Shown: piece after piece, positions 1-7,422 of the stretch | How the letters are laid out: each line of letters begins with the position of its first letter | How positions within the stretch are numbered: the first letter of the stretch is position 1 | Assembly (NCBI GenBank): GCA_012838505.1 | Contig: DUPD01000028.1 | Coordinates: 1 to 32,768 of the forward strand | DNA length: 32,768 nucleotides | Direction: 5' to 3' | Source: Bacilli bacterium | GTDB lineage: Bacteria; Bacillota; Bacilli; Bacillales; Amphibacillaceae | Position numbers and translations under genes: made by a program | The notes under the pieces: generated by a model | The model's input: the letters and a program-made list of their open reading frames with translations, nothing else | What the model was told of the DNA's origin: nothing | Databases searched by the model: none

Positions 1-31
1 TTAAAGATATTTTTTGTCTCAGTGTCACCAT
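1..31 (-). CDS. Sensor histidine kinase, N-terminal fragment cut by window edge
   Basis: Only the first ten codons are present, reading MVTLRQKISL on the minus strand. The ATG shares one base with the TAA stop of the response regulator gene (TAATG), and an AAGGA sits 7-8 bases upstream inside the end of that gene, so translation is probably coupled. Regulator followed by kinase is the usual order for ArlR/ArlS-type systems, and a short basic start such as this is typical of membrane-bound kinases. The identity is inferred from position and start only, because no kinase domain is visible here. Confidence 0.6.
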   Translation of the reverse strand, partial: MVTLRQKISL

Positions 32-699
32 TAATCAGTCCTTATAATATAACCGATCCCTCGTACTGTTTCGATTAAGTTGTAGTCAATTTTTTGCCGT
101 AAGTAGCGAACATAAACATCAACAACATTTGTTTCACCTGCATAGTCGAAGCCCCAAACTTGGCTTAATAACTGATCTCGTGATAAAACTTGATTGGCGT
201 TCTTGGCTAGGTAAACGAGTAAATCAAATTCACGCTTTGTTAATTCAACTAACTGACCTTGCCACGTCGTTTGATATTGAGCCTCATCAATGATAAGTTC
301 TTTCACACTAATCTGGTGATTTTGTTGTTGTGTTTGCTTTTGATTATTTCTTAGTTGGGCACGAATTCGAGCTAATAATTCTTCAATTTCAAACGGTTTC
401 GTCATGTAATCATTTGCCCCTAAGTCGAGGCCGCTTACTTTATCGTAAGTCGCATCTCTAGCCGTTAATAAAATAACTGGTGTAACTTGCTCGTCTTTTC
501 TCATCCGACGCAAAATCTCCATCCCACTCAATCCGGGCAACATCACGTCCAATAAAATCAAGTCATAATCTTCTTGATTAATCAAATCTAATGCTTCACG
601 ACCATCATAAACAGTTGTCACTTGATAACCCTCATATTCCAACTCTAACTGTAAAACCCGCGCTAACTTCTTTTCATCCTCAACAATAAGTATATTCAA
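31..699 (-). CDS. OmpR/PhoB-family response regulator, ArlR-like
   Basis: A two-component DNA-binding regulator of 222 residues. The N-terminal receiver domain (about 1-120) has the acidic pair E7-D8, the phospho-acceptor D51 in LILLDVMLPG and the conserved lysine in YMTKPFE near residue 101. A glutamine-rich linker (about 120-130) joins it to a winged-helix output domain (about 130-222) with the family motif TNVVDVYVRYLRQKI and the ending ETVRGIGYIIR. It resembles ArlR of staphylococci and related Bacillus regulators. Translation starts at a TTG with AGGTGA six bases upstream; no ATG nearby fits the domain. The kinase gene follows directly. The target genes cannot be read from the sequence. 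Confidence 0.93.
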   Translation of the reverse strand: MNILIVEDEKKLARVLQLELEYEGYQVTTVYDGREALDLINQEDYDLILLDVMLPGLSGMEILRRMRKDEQVTPVILLTARDATYDKVSGLDLGANDYMTKPFEIEELLARIRAQLRNNQKQTQQQNHQISVKELIIDEAQYQTTWQGQLVELTKREFDLLVYLAKNANQVLSRDQLLSQVWGFDYAGETNVVDVYVRYLRQKIDYNLIETVRGIGYIIRTD

Positions 700-784
700 T
701 TACTTCACCTAATTTCTATAATATCATCCTAACTACAGTTTAGCATAAGAGTGTGTCATTCAATTAATTAAGTGCATGAATTAA

Positions 785-823
785 AAAAACCAACAGCCTT
801 TTATATTTTAGACTGTTGGTTAA
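785..823 (-). terminator. Rho-independent terminator of the esterase gene
   Basis: Arms AACCAACAG and CTGTTGGTT form a stem just after the esterase stop codon, followed on the minus strand by a run of T. The upstream A run also gives a weak U-tract, so some activity on the other strand is possible. Confidence 0.85.
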
Positions 824-826
824 ATT

Positions 827-1597
827 TTATTGAATTGGTAGCCAGTTAATCACTTGCTTAATATGATGATCCCAGTAACCCCATTCGTGCTCACCTGGAT
901 CAAAAATCGTTTCGATATCTAATGATAATGTGTCCGTCAGTTCTTTAAATCGTACATTATGGTCAAAGAGAAAATCTTCAGTCCCACACGCATGATAAAG
1001 TTTCGGTTTTAAACCAGCTAATTGATCGACCTGTTTGGCCAAGTGGAAAATATCATGACTTGTTCCTACTAAATTCTCTCCACCAAATGCATTGAATACT
1101 GATTGATTCTTCGGATTATCACCTTGGTCAACTTGCTCATGATTCGCTAAATCTAAAACACCAGATAGTGAAGCACCTGCTGCGAATTGATCAGGTTGAT
1201 TTAAAAGCCATTTGAAGGCACCATAACCACCCATTGAAAGACCAGCAACAAAGTTATCTTCACGGCGATCAGAAAGCGGGAAGAAAAAACGTGCTTTATT
1301 AGGTACTTCTTCGGTTAAAAACGTCCAGTACTTTTTACCATAACGCATGTCGGTATAAAAACTATGATCAACATCTGGCATCACAACAGCTAGACCACGT
1401 TCATTGGCATAGCGCTCAACAGACGTCTGTCTCGTCCACATTGAGTGATCATCACTAAAACCATGCAATAAATATAGGGTTGGATATGGTTTGATCGTAC
1501 CATCTTCATTTTTAAGAGGTTTATCAGGTAAAACAACCATCATTGTCGTCTGTTTCGTTAGTGCTTCTGAAAAAAACTCACATGTCATTCTTGCCAT
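827..1597 (-). CDS. Alpha/beta-hydrolase of the esterase D / tributyrin esterase type
   Basis: A 256-residue cytoplasmic serine esterase. The oxyanion region LYLLHGFSDD and the nucleophile elbow GLSMGGYGAFKW are clear. A late Asp in HACGTEDFLFDHN and the His in PGEHEWGYWDHH complete the usual triad. The family (EstA tributyrin esterase, S-formylglutathione hydrolase and acetyl esterases) acts on short acyl esters, and the exact substrate cannot be read from the sequence. I place the start at the ATG giving MARMTCEF, because GGAGGG lies eight bases before it. A GTG five codons earlier overlaps that ribosome site and is unlikely. The gene appears to be monocistronic, ending at a strong hairpin. 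No signal peptide is seen. Confidence 0.85.
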   Translation of the reverse strand: MARMTCEFFSEALTKQTTMMVVLPDKPLKNEDGTIKPYPTLYLLHGFSDDHSMWTRQTSVERYANERGLAVVMPDVDHSFYTDMRYGKKYWTFLTEEVPNKARFFFPLSDRREDNFVAGLSMGGYGAFKWLLNQPDQFAAGASLSGVLDLANHEQVDQGDNPKNQSVFNAFGGENLVGTSHDIFHLAKQVDQLAGLKPKLYHACGTEDFLFDHNVRFKELTDTLSLDIETIFDPGEHEWGYWDHHIKQVINWLPIQ

Positions 1598-1628
1598 TTC
1601 GTTTCCCTCCACCGCTTCTTAGTATCGT

Positions 1629-2183
1629 TTAAAATCGGACATCAACTTTGATCTCAGTTGTGTTTAAATTATCTAAGCCTATATAGCGTTTCGTCGTCAT
1701 GATCGTCCGTTGATGTAACCGTTTTTGGATCAATGAAATTGCGATCCCATTTCGGTAGGCATGGTAAGCGTATGTCTTCCGTAATGTATGCATATTAACT
1801 GATCCGGTAATTCCATGTCGCTTGGCAATCTTCTTAATGATTCGACTCGCTTGTTGTCTTGAAATTGGCTCTTTTGCTTCTTTTGACTGAAACAGATAAT
1901 CGTCATGTGCTAATTTTTCATCTGAAACGTACCGCTCAATTAATTCTTTCAGTTGGGGATTCAGATAGATCGGTGCATTTGGGTACATTGATAAATTTAA
2001 AAATGATCGTGATTCATCACTATCAAAAACATCTTGCTTCTTTAGTTGTAACAGGTCCTTCATTCGTAACCCAGTGTGTAAAGCTAATAAGACGAAGCAA
2101 TAGTTTCGTGTTGGCGTTTCTTTACTTGCCTCAATCATTGCTCGAATTTTTTTCACATCTTTAATTGGTTCCGTCACTGACAT
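1629..2183 (-). CDS. Small orphan tyrosine recombinase (integrase catalytic domain only)
   Basis: A 184-residue protein of the phage integrase/Xer superfamily made almost entirely of the catalytic domain. Visible active-site residues are R40 (HTGLRMKD), H132 and R135 (MHTLRKT), H157 (KRLHQRT) and the nucleophile Y167 (KRYIGL). The beta-hairpin lysine that normally completes the set is not obvious in the segment FLNLSMYPNAPIYLN. The N-terminal core-binding domain of typical integrases is absent, as in the short FimB/FimE-type recombinases. The ATG is preceded by GGAGGT at six bases; a GTG two codons upstream overlaps that site. No excisionase or phage gene is next to it, and a striking inverted repeat lies in its 5' region. 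It may act on a local site or be a domesticated remnant. Confidence 0.85.
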   Translation of the reverse strand: MSVTEPIKDVKKIRAMIEASKETPTRNYCFVLLALHTGLRMKDLLQLKKQDVFDSDESRSFLNLSMYPNAPIYLNPQLKELIERYVSDEKLAHDDYLFQSKEAKEPISRQQASRIIKKIAKRHGITGSVNMHTLRKTYAYHAYRNGIAISLIQKRLHQRTIMTTKRYIGLDNLNTTEIKVDVRF

Positions 2184-2195
2184 ATCCACACCTCC

Positions 2196-2235
2196 ATGTT
2201 ACATAATGTGATTGTAACATACAATTATGTAACAT
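2196..2235. promoter_or_regulatory. 12-bp inverted repeat with a third half-site upstream of the recombinase gene
   Basis: Perfect arms ATGTTACATAAT (2196-2207) and ATTATGTAACAT (2224-2235) are separated by 16 bases. Inside the gap is a further TGTAACAT (2213-2220), so the same 8-base word occurs three times, once inverted. It covers the region just upstream of the recombinase ribosome site, where an autoregulatory operator or a recombination core site would be expected. Its function is inferred. Confidence 0.6.
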
Positions 2236-2254
2236 TAAACAAAAAGGTTATTGT

Positions 2255-2899
2255 TTAATCATCACCTTCATCTGGTGTAGGTCCATCGTCTGGAGTTTCT
2301 TCTTCCGCTTCCTTGCGCGCGTCTTCTTCCGCTTTTTCCCTTGCTTCTTCTTCTTCTGCTTTCTTGCGTGCTTCTTCCTCGGCTTTCTTGCGTGCTTCTT
2401 CTTCCGCTTTCTTGCGTGCTTCTTCCTCGGCTTTCTTGCGTGCTTCTTCTTCTGCTTTCTTGTCCGCTTCTTCTGCTGCTTTCGCCTTCTCACGTTCCTC
2501 TTCTTTATTATTAAATCTCTGACCTATACCTGATTCATTCTCCGACTTTATGGATGAACTTGGTATCGAATCTGGATTTATTCCGATCACTATATCTACT
2601 AATTCTTCCTGTTCTTCCGCATCCTTATCTAGTTCCGACTCCTCAGCTATTTCCTCTTCACCTTCTAATTCATCAAGATCTTCTTCATCCTCAGACATTA
2701 TTAAGTCGAATCCATATAAATGTTTAAACCGATAGCCGCGTCTCGATCTAATGTGTTGATTAGACAACAATAGCGCTTCACCATCTTGACTTCGTGAAGG
2801 CTGTGCGCCTGATTGATTGCTGATCATTGTCGGAACAATAATCCCGATTACTGAAATAAGTATCAGAGTTAACCCGATCATTAGGTTCTTTTTATTCAT
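2255..2899 (-). CDS. Membrane-anchored charged protein with EEEARKKA repeats
   Basis: A 214-residue protein of no recognised family. Residues 1-30 hold a short basic start (MNKKN) and one hydrophobic segment (MIGLTLILISVIGIIVPTMI), which looks like an uncleaved anchor or signal peptide without a lipobox. A very acidic stretch (about 70-105) is followed by a Glu/Lys/Ala/Arg-rich region (about 135-200) with five near-identical eight-residue units of the KAEEEARK type. This should form a long single alpha-helix or coiled coil, and an acidic Pro/Gly tail ends the protein. The start with AGGTGA five bases upstream is preferred over one 14 codons earlier. It may be a surface or periplasm-like spacer protein; no LPXTG sorting motif is present. 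It lies head-to-tail with the recombinase gene but with a separate upstream region. Confidence 0.75.
   Translation of the reverse strand: MNKKNLMIGLTLILISVIGIIVPTMISNQSGAQPSRSQDGEALLLSNQHIRSRRGYRFKHLYGFDLIMSEDEEDLDELEGEEEIAEESELDKDAEEQEELVDIVIGINPDSIPSSSIKSENESGIGQRFNNKEEEREKAKAAEEADKKAEEEARKKAEEEARKKAEEEARKKAEEEARKKAEEEEAREKAEEDARKEAEEETPDDGPTPDEGDD
2343..2465. repeat. 24-bp coding tandem repeat
   Basis: The word GCTTTCTTGCGT recurs at 2358, 2382, 2406 and 2430, with a variant at 2454, an exact 24-bp period. It encodes the KAEEEARK units. Third-codon positions differ between units (CTTCCG, CTCGGC, TTCTGC), so the copies are not a very recent slippage product. Confidence 0.9.
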
Positions 2900-2998
2900 G
2901 TCATCACCTATTAAATTGATTTGATAGGTTAACCATAGCATATTACAGTCTTTTTTTGGACAAAAACATGCTATTTCCTACAAAATATTTTGATTTTT

Positions 2999-3910
2999 TT
3001 AAAACAATAAGTTAGTCAGCAACCAGATCACTAAAAAACTAAATAAAATCGTGACGTTTGTAACCATGACTACGAAACGACTATCGTAATTAAATTCCTC
3101 CGAATAAGGAATAACGGTTAATGGCAGTGGTAAGCTCAAACCAATTAATAAGGTCATCCGAATCATATCTGACACTGGCAAAAAGAAAAAAATTAATAGC
3201 CCAATAATCAATGAAGTGCCGTATCTCGTAATCATCACTTTAATTAATCGTTTTAAATAACGACGATCAAAATTAAAGTTTAAATATAAACCCAATAACA
3301 ACAAAGATAACGGCATATTAGCATTAGAAATAACCGACGCAGATTCAACAACTAACGTTGGAATTTGAATCTGTAAAAATTTAATAATAAAAATAAATAA
3401 ATAGACCATCAACGGAACTGAGTTAGTCAGCTTTTTTATTGCTGTGCCAAATTGAATCGGCTCATCTCGATCAATATAATAGCTTCCTAATAAATAAGTT
3501 AATCCAAAAACAATAAACGCATTACCTGCGTCTAGCATCCCAAAATATTTAATCCCTTCAGTCCCCCAAATTCCTTCCACTAAAGGGTACGCAAACAAAC
3601 CGATATTCATACCTGGAACGATCATGATTAAAACACCTTTTGCTTTGTTCGGTTCTTTATTGAAGACGAAAATACCAACTGCTGCTAGGACAAGACCAAA
3701 AACGAAGCCTGCCAAGACAAGAATCATAAGTGATGGTTCAAAGACAAGATCGTGAAACGAAACAATAATTAAAGCAGGTAAAGTTAAATTAAAGATTAAT
3801 CTTGAGATTGCTGACCCATCGGTTTCTTTCAACAAACCAATTTTCTTCAAAATGAAACCTAATAAAATAATGATGACTGACATGAAAAATTGCTGGTTAA
3901 ATGCCGACAA
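2999..3910 (-). CDS. AEC-family (auxin efflux carrier type) transporter
   Basis: A 303-residue integral membrane protein with about ten hydrophobic segments. The N-terminal pattern, with KKIGLLKETDGSAISRLIFNLTLPALI in the first loop and second helix, is characteristic of the AEC/MleP transporter family. This family exports or exchanges small organic acids or amino acids; the substrate here is unknown. Two unwound-helix-like Pro/Gly segments are seen (NLTLPALI and IPYSEEF). The start is TTG, with GAGGTGG six bases upstream. A transmembrane segment begins immediately after it, so a later ATG would cut into the fold. The gene stands alone and is divergent from the HAD phosphatase pair. Confidence 0.85.
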   Translation of the reverse strand: MSAFNQQFFMSVIIILLGFILKKIGLLKETDGSAISRLIFNLTLPALIIVSFHDLVFEPSLMILVLAGFVFGLVLAAVGIFVFNKEPNKAKGVLIMIVPGMNIGLFAYPLVEGIWGTEGIKYFGMLDAGNAFIVFGLTYLLGSYYIDRDEPIQFGTAIKKLTNSVPLMVYLFIFIIKFLQIQIPTLVVESASVISNANMPLSLLLLGLYLNFNFDRRYLKRLIKVMITRYGTSLIIGLLIFFFLPVSDMIRMTLLIGLSLPLPLTVIPYSEEFNYDSRFVVMVTNVTILFSFLVIWLLTNLLF

Positions 3911-4009
3911 AGATGTCCACCTCTTACTTTCTCTCTAGCTTGTAAATAACTAATTCACGAAAAATATGTTATAGTTTATCTTAGCACAAACCAACAAAAG
4001 GAGATACAA

Positions 4010-4795
4010 ATGGCTACGGAAAAAATTTTATTTTTAGACATTGATGGGACAATTTTATTACCAGACCATACGATTCAAGCGTCAACGCTCGAGGCAATCA
4101 AACAAGTGACTGAACGTGGAATCAAGGTGTTTTTAGCAACAGGCAGACCACTACATGAAATCAATCAATTAAAAAATAAATTAAATATTCAGTCATGTAT
4201 TGGATACAATGGTGCTTATGCAACTTATCAAGGCAAAGAAATTTATAATCGTCCAATGGATCCAAACCTTGTTGATCATTTTGTTCAAACTGCTGCAAAA
4301 TCGAGTGAAGAATTGGTACTTTATCGAAACGATGCAAATTTATTCACCAATCTTGGGAAACCGTACACGATAAATTTCATCAATTATTTCGATTTAACCC
4401 TTAATGAACATTATCAAGAGGCTGATCGTAACAACATTTTAGGTGGAACGATTATGAATCTGAATAAAAAGAACTTGCAGCATTACCAAAAAAGTTCTTA
4501 TTTTTTATCAGAAGTTAATGTTGATGGCCTAAGAGATTCTTATGACATCATTCAGAAAACAACGAATAAAGGTGAAGCAATCAACTATATTTTAAACAAG
4601 TTCAATCTTAAACCAGAGCAAGCAATCGCTTTTGGTGATGGCTTAAATGATCGTGAAATGCTCTCTACCGTTGGAAAAGGTTTTGCGATGGGAAATGCAA
4701 ATCCTGATTTATTTCAATTTGCTAATTATAAAACAACCTCAGTTGAAGACAACGGGATCTATAATGGCTTAAAACAACTAGGATTAGTTAATTAG
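4010..4795 (+). CDS. Cof-type HAD-IIB phosphatase
   Basis: A 261-residue haloacid-dehalogenase-type hydrolase. Motif I is FLDIDGTILLP with the nucleophile D10, motif II is the LATGRPL segment, and motifs III/IV are the lysine of TNKGEA and GDGLNDREML near the C-terminus. A type IIB cap domain lies between them. Such enzymes dephosphorylate sugar phosphates, nucleotide or cofactor phosphates, and the substrate is not predictable. AAAGGAG lies at a good distance before the ATG. A second HAD-IIB gene follows 36 bases later in the same direction, so the two are probably co-transcribed, perhaps after duplication of an ancestral gene. Confidence 0.9.
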   Translation: MATEKILFLDIDGTILLPDHTIQASTLEAIKQVTERGIKVFLATGRPLHEINQLKNKLNIQSCIGYNGAYATYQGKEIYNRPMDPNLVDHFVQTAAKSSEELVLYRNDANLFTNLGKPYTINFINYFDLTLNEHYQEADRNNILGGTIMNLNKKNLQHYQKSSYFLSEVNVDGLRDSYDIIQKTTNKGEAINYILNKFNLKPEQAIAFGDGLNDREMLSTVGKGFAMGNANPDLFQFANYKTTSVEDNGIYNGLKQLGLVN

Positions 4796-4831
4796 TACGG
4801 TACCTACTTTTGAAGATGGAGTGACAATAAA

Positions 4832-5689
4832 ATGATAAAATTAATTGCGACTGATTTAGATGGGACACTATTAACGTCCAATGGAGAAATTAGCGAAAGA
4901 AACAGACAGGCGATTTTAGCAGCACAAAAACAAGGAATTGAAGTAATTGTTGCAACGGGGCGCTCATTTGAATCTGCCATTCGTCCTTTTGAAAAGGCAA
5001 AGCTTGTTTGTCCAATGATCTGTGTTAACGGCGCTGAAGCTTATCAAGCAGACCAAAAACAAATATTAGCAATTACGATGAGCAAAAAAATCATTGAAGA
5101 GATTATAGCTGTCACTTCTGAACAAGGTGCTTATCTAGAGCTTTACACGAATAAAGGGATTTACGCTCAGAAACAGTCTGAATTTTTTGAGCTGTTAAAG
5201 ACATTAATTAAAACGAACCATCCAAACCTCTCAGAAGCCGAGATCAAAAAGCGTGTTAATCAAAGGTTTCAAGATGAGTCATTTATTTTCGTCGATGATT
5301 TTGAATCATTAATTAGTGACCCATCAATTGAAATTGTTAAAGCCTTAGCTTTTTCCTTTGATCAACAAAGATTAGAAAACATTAAAACAACTTTTGCTGA
5401 AGAACCTGAGCTAATCGTGACATCTTCTGGTCGAGATAACATTGAATTCAATCATCCAGATGCACAAAAAGGATTGGCCTTGAAAGCACATGCTGAAGCA
5501 AAGAAGATTGATCAAACACAAGTTATGGCAATTGGCGATAATGACAATGACCTTTCTATGTTAAGTTATGCAGGAAAAAGCGTTGCAATGGCAAATGCAA
5601 AAGAATCAATCAAAGCAATTGCTGATCAGATCACAAGTTCTAACGATGAAGACGGTGTAGCATTAGTAATTGAAGAGATTTTACAATAA
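4832..5689 (+). CDS. Cof-type HAD-IIB phosphatase, second copy
   Basis: A 285-residue paralogue of the gene just upstream. Motif I is ATDLDGTLLTSNG with the nucleophile D8, motif II is VATGRSFESA, the motif III lysine is in the segment DAQKGLAL and motif IV is GDNDNDLSMLSYAG. The cap domain is longer than in the first gene and matches the usual Cof family size of about 285. It is a cytoplasmic phosphatase of unknown substrate. A GGAG eight bases before the ATG is the ribosome site. The two genes are only moderately similar outside the motifs, so any duplication is old. Confidence 0.9.
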   Translation: MIKLIATDLDGTLLTSNGEISERNRQAILAAQKQGIEVIVATGRSFESAIRPFEKAKLVCPMICVNGAEAYQADQKQILAITMSKKIIEEIIAVTSEQGAYLELYTNKGIYAQKQSEFFELLKTLIKTNHPNLSEAEIKKRVNQRFQDESFIFVDDFESLISDPSIEIVKALAFSFDQQRLENIKTTFAEEPELIVTSSGRDNIEFNHPDAQKGLALKAHAEAKKIDQTQVMAIGDNDNDLSMLSYAGKSVAMANAKESIKAIADQITSSNDEDGVALVIEEILQ

Positions 5690-5747
5690 TTTCATTAGTA
5701 CGTCATCAGTTTCATTATTAATCTAGACAAATGCCCTAGCACTCACA

Positions 5748-5782
5748 TTAGACTCGCATATATTACTGTATATTGAGTCTAA
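5748..5782. promoter_or_regulatory. Inverted repeat upstream of the YjcZ-like gene
   Basis: Perfect 8-base arms TTAGACTC (5748-5755) and GAGTCTAA (5775-5782) flank an AT-rich 19-base centre. Within the centre, CATATATTA fits the CATANNNTA pattern of a mother-cell sigma-K -10 element. No convincing -35 element at the expected distance was found, so the promoter reading is tentative. Confidence 0.35.
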
Positions 5783-5796
5783 GGTGGTGAAATTTC

Positions 5797-5925
5797 ATGT
5801 ATGATTACGGATGTTGTTATCTACAGCCTGCCCCTGCTCCAGCTCCACAAGGGTTTGGCGGTGGCTTCGCCTTGATTGTTGTTTTGTTTATCTTACTAAT
5901 AATTGTTGGCGCTTCTTTTTATTAA
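5797..5925 (+). CDS. YjcZ-family sporulation micropeptide
   Basis: A 42-residue peptide starting MYDYGCCY, then an alternating Pro-Ala stretch (PAPAPAPQ), a glycine run (GFGGGF) and a C-terminal hydrophobic segment (ALIVVLFILLIIVGASF). The last two elements are the signature of the YjcZ/YczN family of small spore-associated membrane peptides in Bacillaceae. The ribosome site AAGGTGGTGA lies seven bases before the ATG, and a strong terminator follows ten bases after the stop, so it is a complete one-gene unit. Expression in the mother cell during sporulation is inferred from the family. It supports the assignment of the host to spore-formers. Confidence 0.85.
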   Translation: MYDYGCCYLQPAPAPAPQGFGGGFALIVVLFILLIIVGASFY

Positions 5926-5934
5926 ATCAGTGAT

Positions 5935-5966
5935 TGGTCAGTCTAACTTGGACTGACCATTTTTTT
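5935..5966 (+). terminator. Rho-independent terminator after the YjcZ-like gene
   Basis: Arms TGGTCAGTC and GACTGACCA form a perfect 9-bp stem with a 7-base loop, followed by seven T. Confidence 0.93.
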
Positions 5967-6052
5967 CATCCATTGGACTAAGTCATAATTGTCGAATAAA
6001 AACTTAAATTTCGTTATACTAAAACTATCAACCGATGAGAGGAGCTACCCCT

Positions 6053-6430
6053 ATGTATACTGTATTAACCGTCGATGACTCTTCTTTCATGCGAACATGG
6101 ATTAAGCGATTGTTAGCAAGTAATGATTTAATTACAACACTTGAAGCTTCAAGTGGTCTTGAAGCGATATTAACATATCGAAAAATGAAACCTGATCTCG
6201 TGATTTTGGATTACAATATGCCTGAACTAACAGGCTTGGAAGTGCTCAAGCGGATTAAGAAAATTGACCCTCAAGCTCGAGTAGTTATGTGCTCTTCACT
6301 TGGGACAAGCTTCAATGTCGAAGAATGTTTAGCAGCTGGTGCAATTGATTTTGTTATCAAACCTGAGTTCTCAGGTTTGGTAGAAATCGTTACTAAAACA
6401 TTAAATATCAAATCTGAATCAAATTCGTAA
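6053..6430 (+). CDS. Stand-alone CheY-like receiver protein
   Basis: A 125-residue single-domain response regulator. The acidic pair D8-D9, phospho-acceptor D53 (LVILDYNMPELTG), switch Ser/Thr in VVMCSSLG and conserved K103 (FVIKPEF) are all present, and no output domain follows. CheY-type proteins bind the flagellar motor or relay phosphate. Here no chemotaxis operon is adjacent, although a decayed chemoreceptor lies 8.5 kb away. I choose the ATG giving MYTVLTVDD because AGGAG sits eight bases before it; an ATG six codons upstream overlaps that site. Its partner kinase is not visible in the window. Confidence 0.88.
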   Translation: MYTVLTVDDSSFMRTWIKRLLASNDLITTLEASSGLEAILTYRKMKPDLVILDYNMPELTGLEVLKRIKKIDPQARVVMCSSLGTSFNVEECLAAGAIDFVIKPEFSGLVEIVTKTLNIKSESNS

Positions 6431-6693
6431 ATGAAACAATCGTTAATAACAGTTATTCTTTTCAATAAGTCTTTGTGAATAAGCGATCAGACGGTCAATT
6501 TATTTACCTCAATCCCTTTTGATCATTTTTTCACAAATCCTTCACTAATACTTAACTCAACAATGCTTCCACCCATTCTCTCTCCAATCCAATTTAAACA
6601 GTTTATCTTAATCTTAATCTTAATATCTAAATAAATTTCACTAAAACGCTTTCTTTTTTGTTCAAGCTAGGCTAAAATAAAGATAGAAACTTT
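6431..6693. other. Intergenic stretch before the maltose phosphorylase operon
   Basis: No coding sequence was found. It contains three tandem copies of ATCTTA (6605-6622) and a catabolite-repression-like element, annotated separately. AT content is very high. No convincing -35/-10 pair was found by eye. Confidence 0.5.
6641..6654. promoter_or_regulatory. Candidate CcpA (cre) site
   Basis: On the minus strand this reads AGAAAGCGTTTTAG. It keeps the central AAAGCGTTTT of the cre consensus but differs at three outer positions. Its place about 60 bases before the maltose-using operon makes carbon catabolite control plausible. The match is imperfect. Confidence 0.35.
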
Positions 6694-6714
6694 GTGAAGG
6701 GAGTTGATTACTAT

Positions 6715-7371
6715 ATGAAAGAAAGGATTGCCGTTCTCTTTGACTTGGATGGAGTCATTGTCGATACAGCTAAACATCATTACCTTGCTTGGAAGCAACT
6801 AGCTGAAGAACTAGGTTTTAATTTTACAGTTGAAGATAATGAACGTCTCAAAGGTGTCAGTCGAATGGACTCATTGAATATTCTACTAGACATTGGCCAA
6901 GTCAAGGTAAGTGAGGCAGAGAAAGTAGAATTAGCAACTAGAAAAAATCGCCGATATGTTGAATCCATTTCACATATGGATGAAAGCGAAATATTACCTG
7001 GAGTATCAGTTTTTTTAGCTGAACTTAAAAAAAATGACATTCCATTCGCACTTGGATCAGCAAGTAAAAATGCACCTTTAATTCTTGAAAAAATCGGATT
7101 ATATCACGCGTTTGATGCAATCATTGATGGAAATTCAATTGAAAATGCAAAACCAGATCCAGAGGTATTTTTACTCGGTGCCGATGCACTTAACGTTGCT
7201 AAAGAAAATTGTGTTGTTTTTGAGGACGCTCAGTCAGGGATTGAAGCGGGTAAACGAGCAGGAATGAAAGTGGTTGCAGTTGGTGACCAAACGATTTTAA
7301 CCGGTGCTGATGATTATATTGAATCAATGGAAGACATGTCTTTATCTCGTTTAAAAGACTTATTTTTTTAA
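6715..7371 (+). CDS. pgmB: Beta-phosphoglucomutase
   Basis: A 218-residue HAD enzyme converting beta-glucose 1-phosphate to glucose 6-phosphate. The motif LFDLDGVIVDTAKHHY carries the aspartyl nucleophile and acid/base Asp. The cap motif RLKGVSRMDSL is specific for beta-phosphoglucomutases. Further motifs are GSASKN and the Mg-binding CVVFEDAQSGIEAG. Maltose phosphorylase, encoded 51 bases downstream, releases exactly this substrate, which strongly supports the call. The ATG is favoured over an in-frame GTG seven codons upstream that overlaps the ribosome site AAGGGAG. It is likely to be transcribed together with the phosphorylase gene. Confidence 0.92.
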   Translation: MKERIAVLFDLDGVIVDTAKHHYLAWKQLAEELGFNFTVEDNERLKGVSRMDSLNILLDIGQVKVSEAEKVELATRKNRRYVESISHMDESEILPGVSVFLAELKKNDIPFALGSASKNAPLILEKIGLYHAFDAIIDGNSIENAKPDPEVFLLGADALNVAKENCVVFEDAQSGIEAGKRAGMKVVAVGDQTILTGADDYIESMEDMSLSRLKDLFF

Positions 7372-7422
7372 ATTCCAATGCAAACGGTTGCCCATATTTT
7401 GAAAATTCACAGGAGGTTTGAA

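Noticed and set aside
2313..2522. Plus-strand Ser/Ala-rich frame opposite the charged repeat protein
   Set aside because: It is the mirror of the KAEEEARK repeats, and low complexity keeps several frames open. It has no ribosome site.
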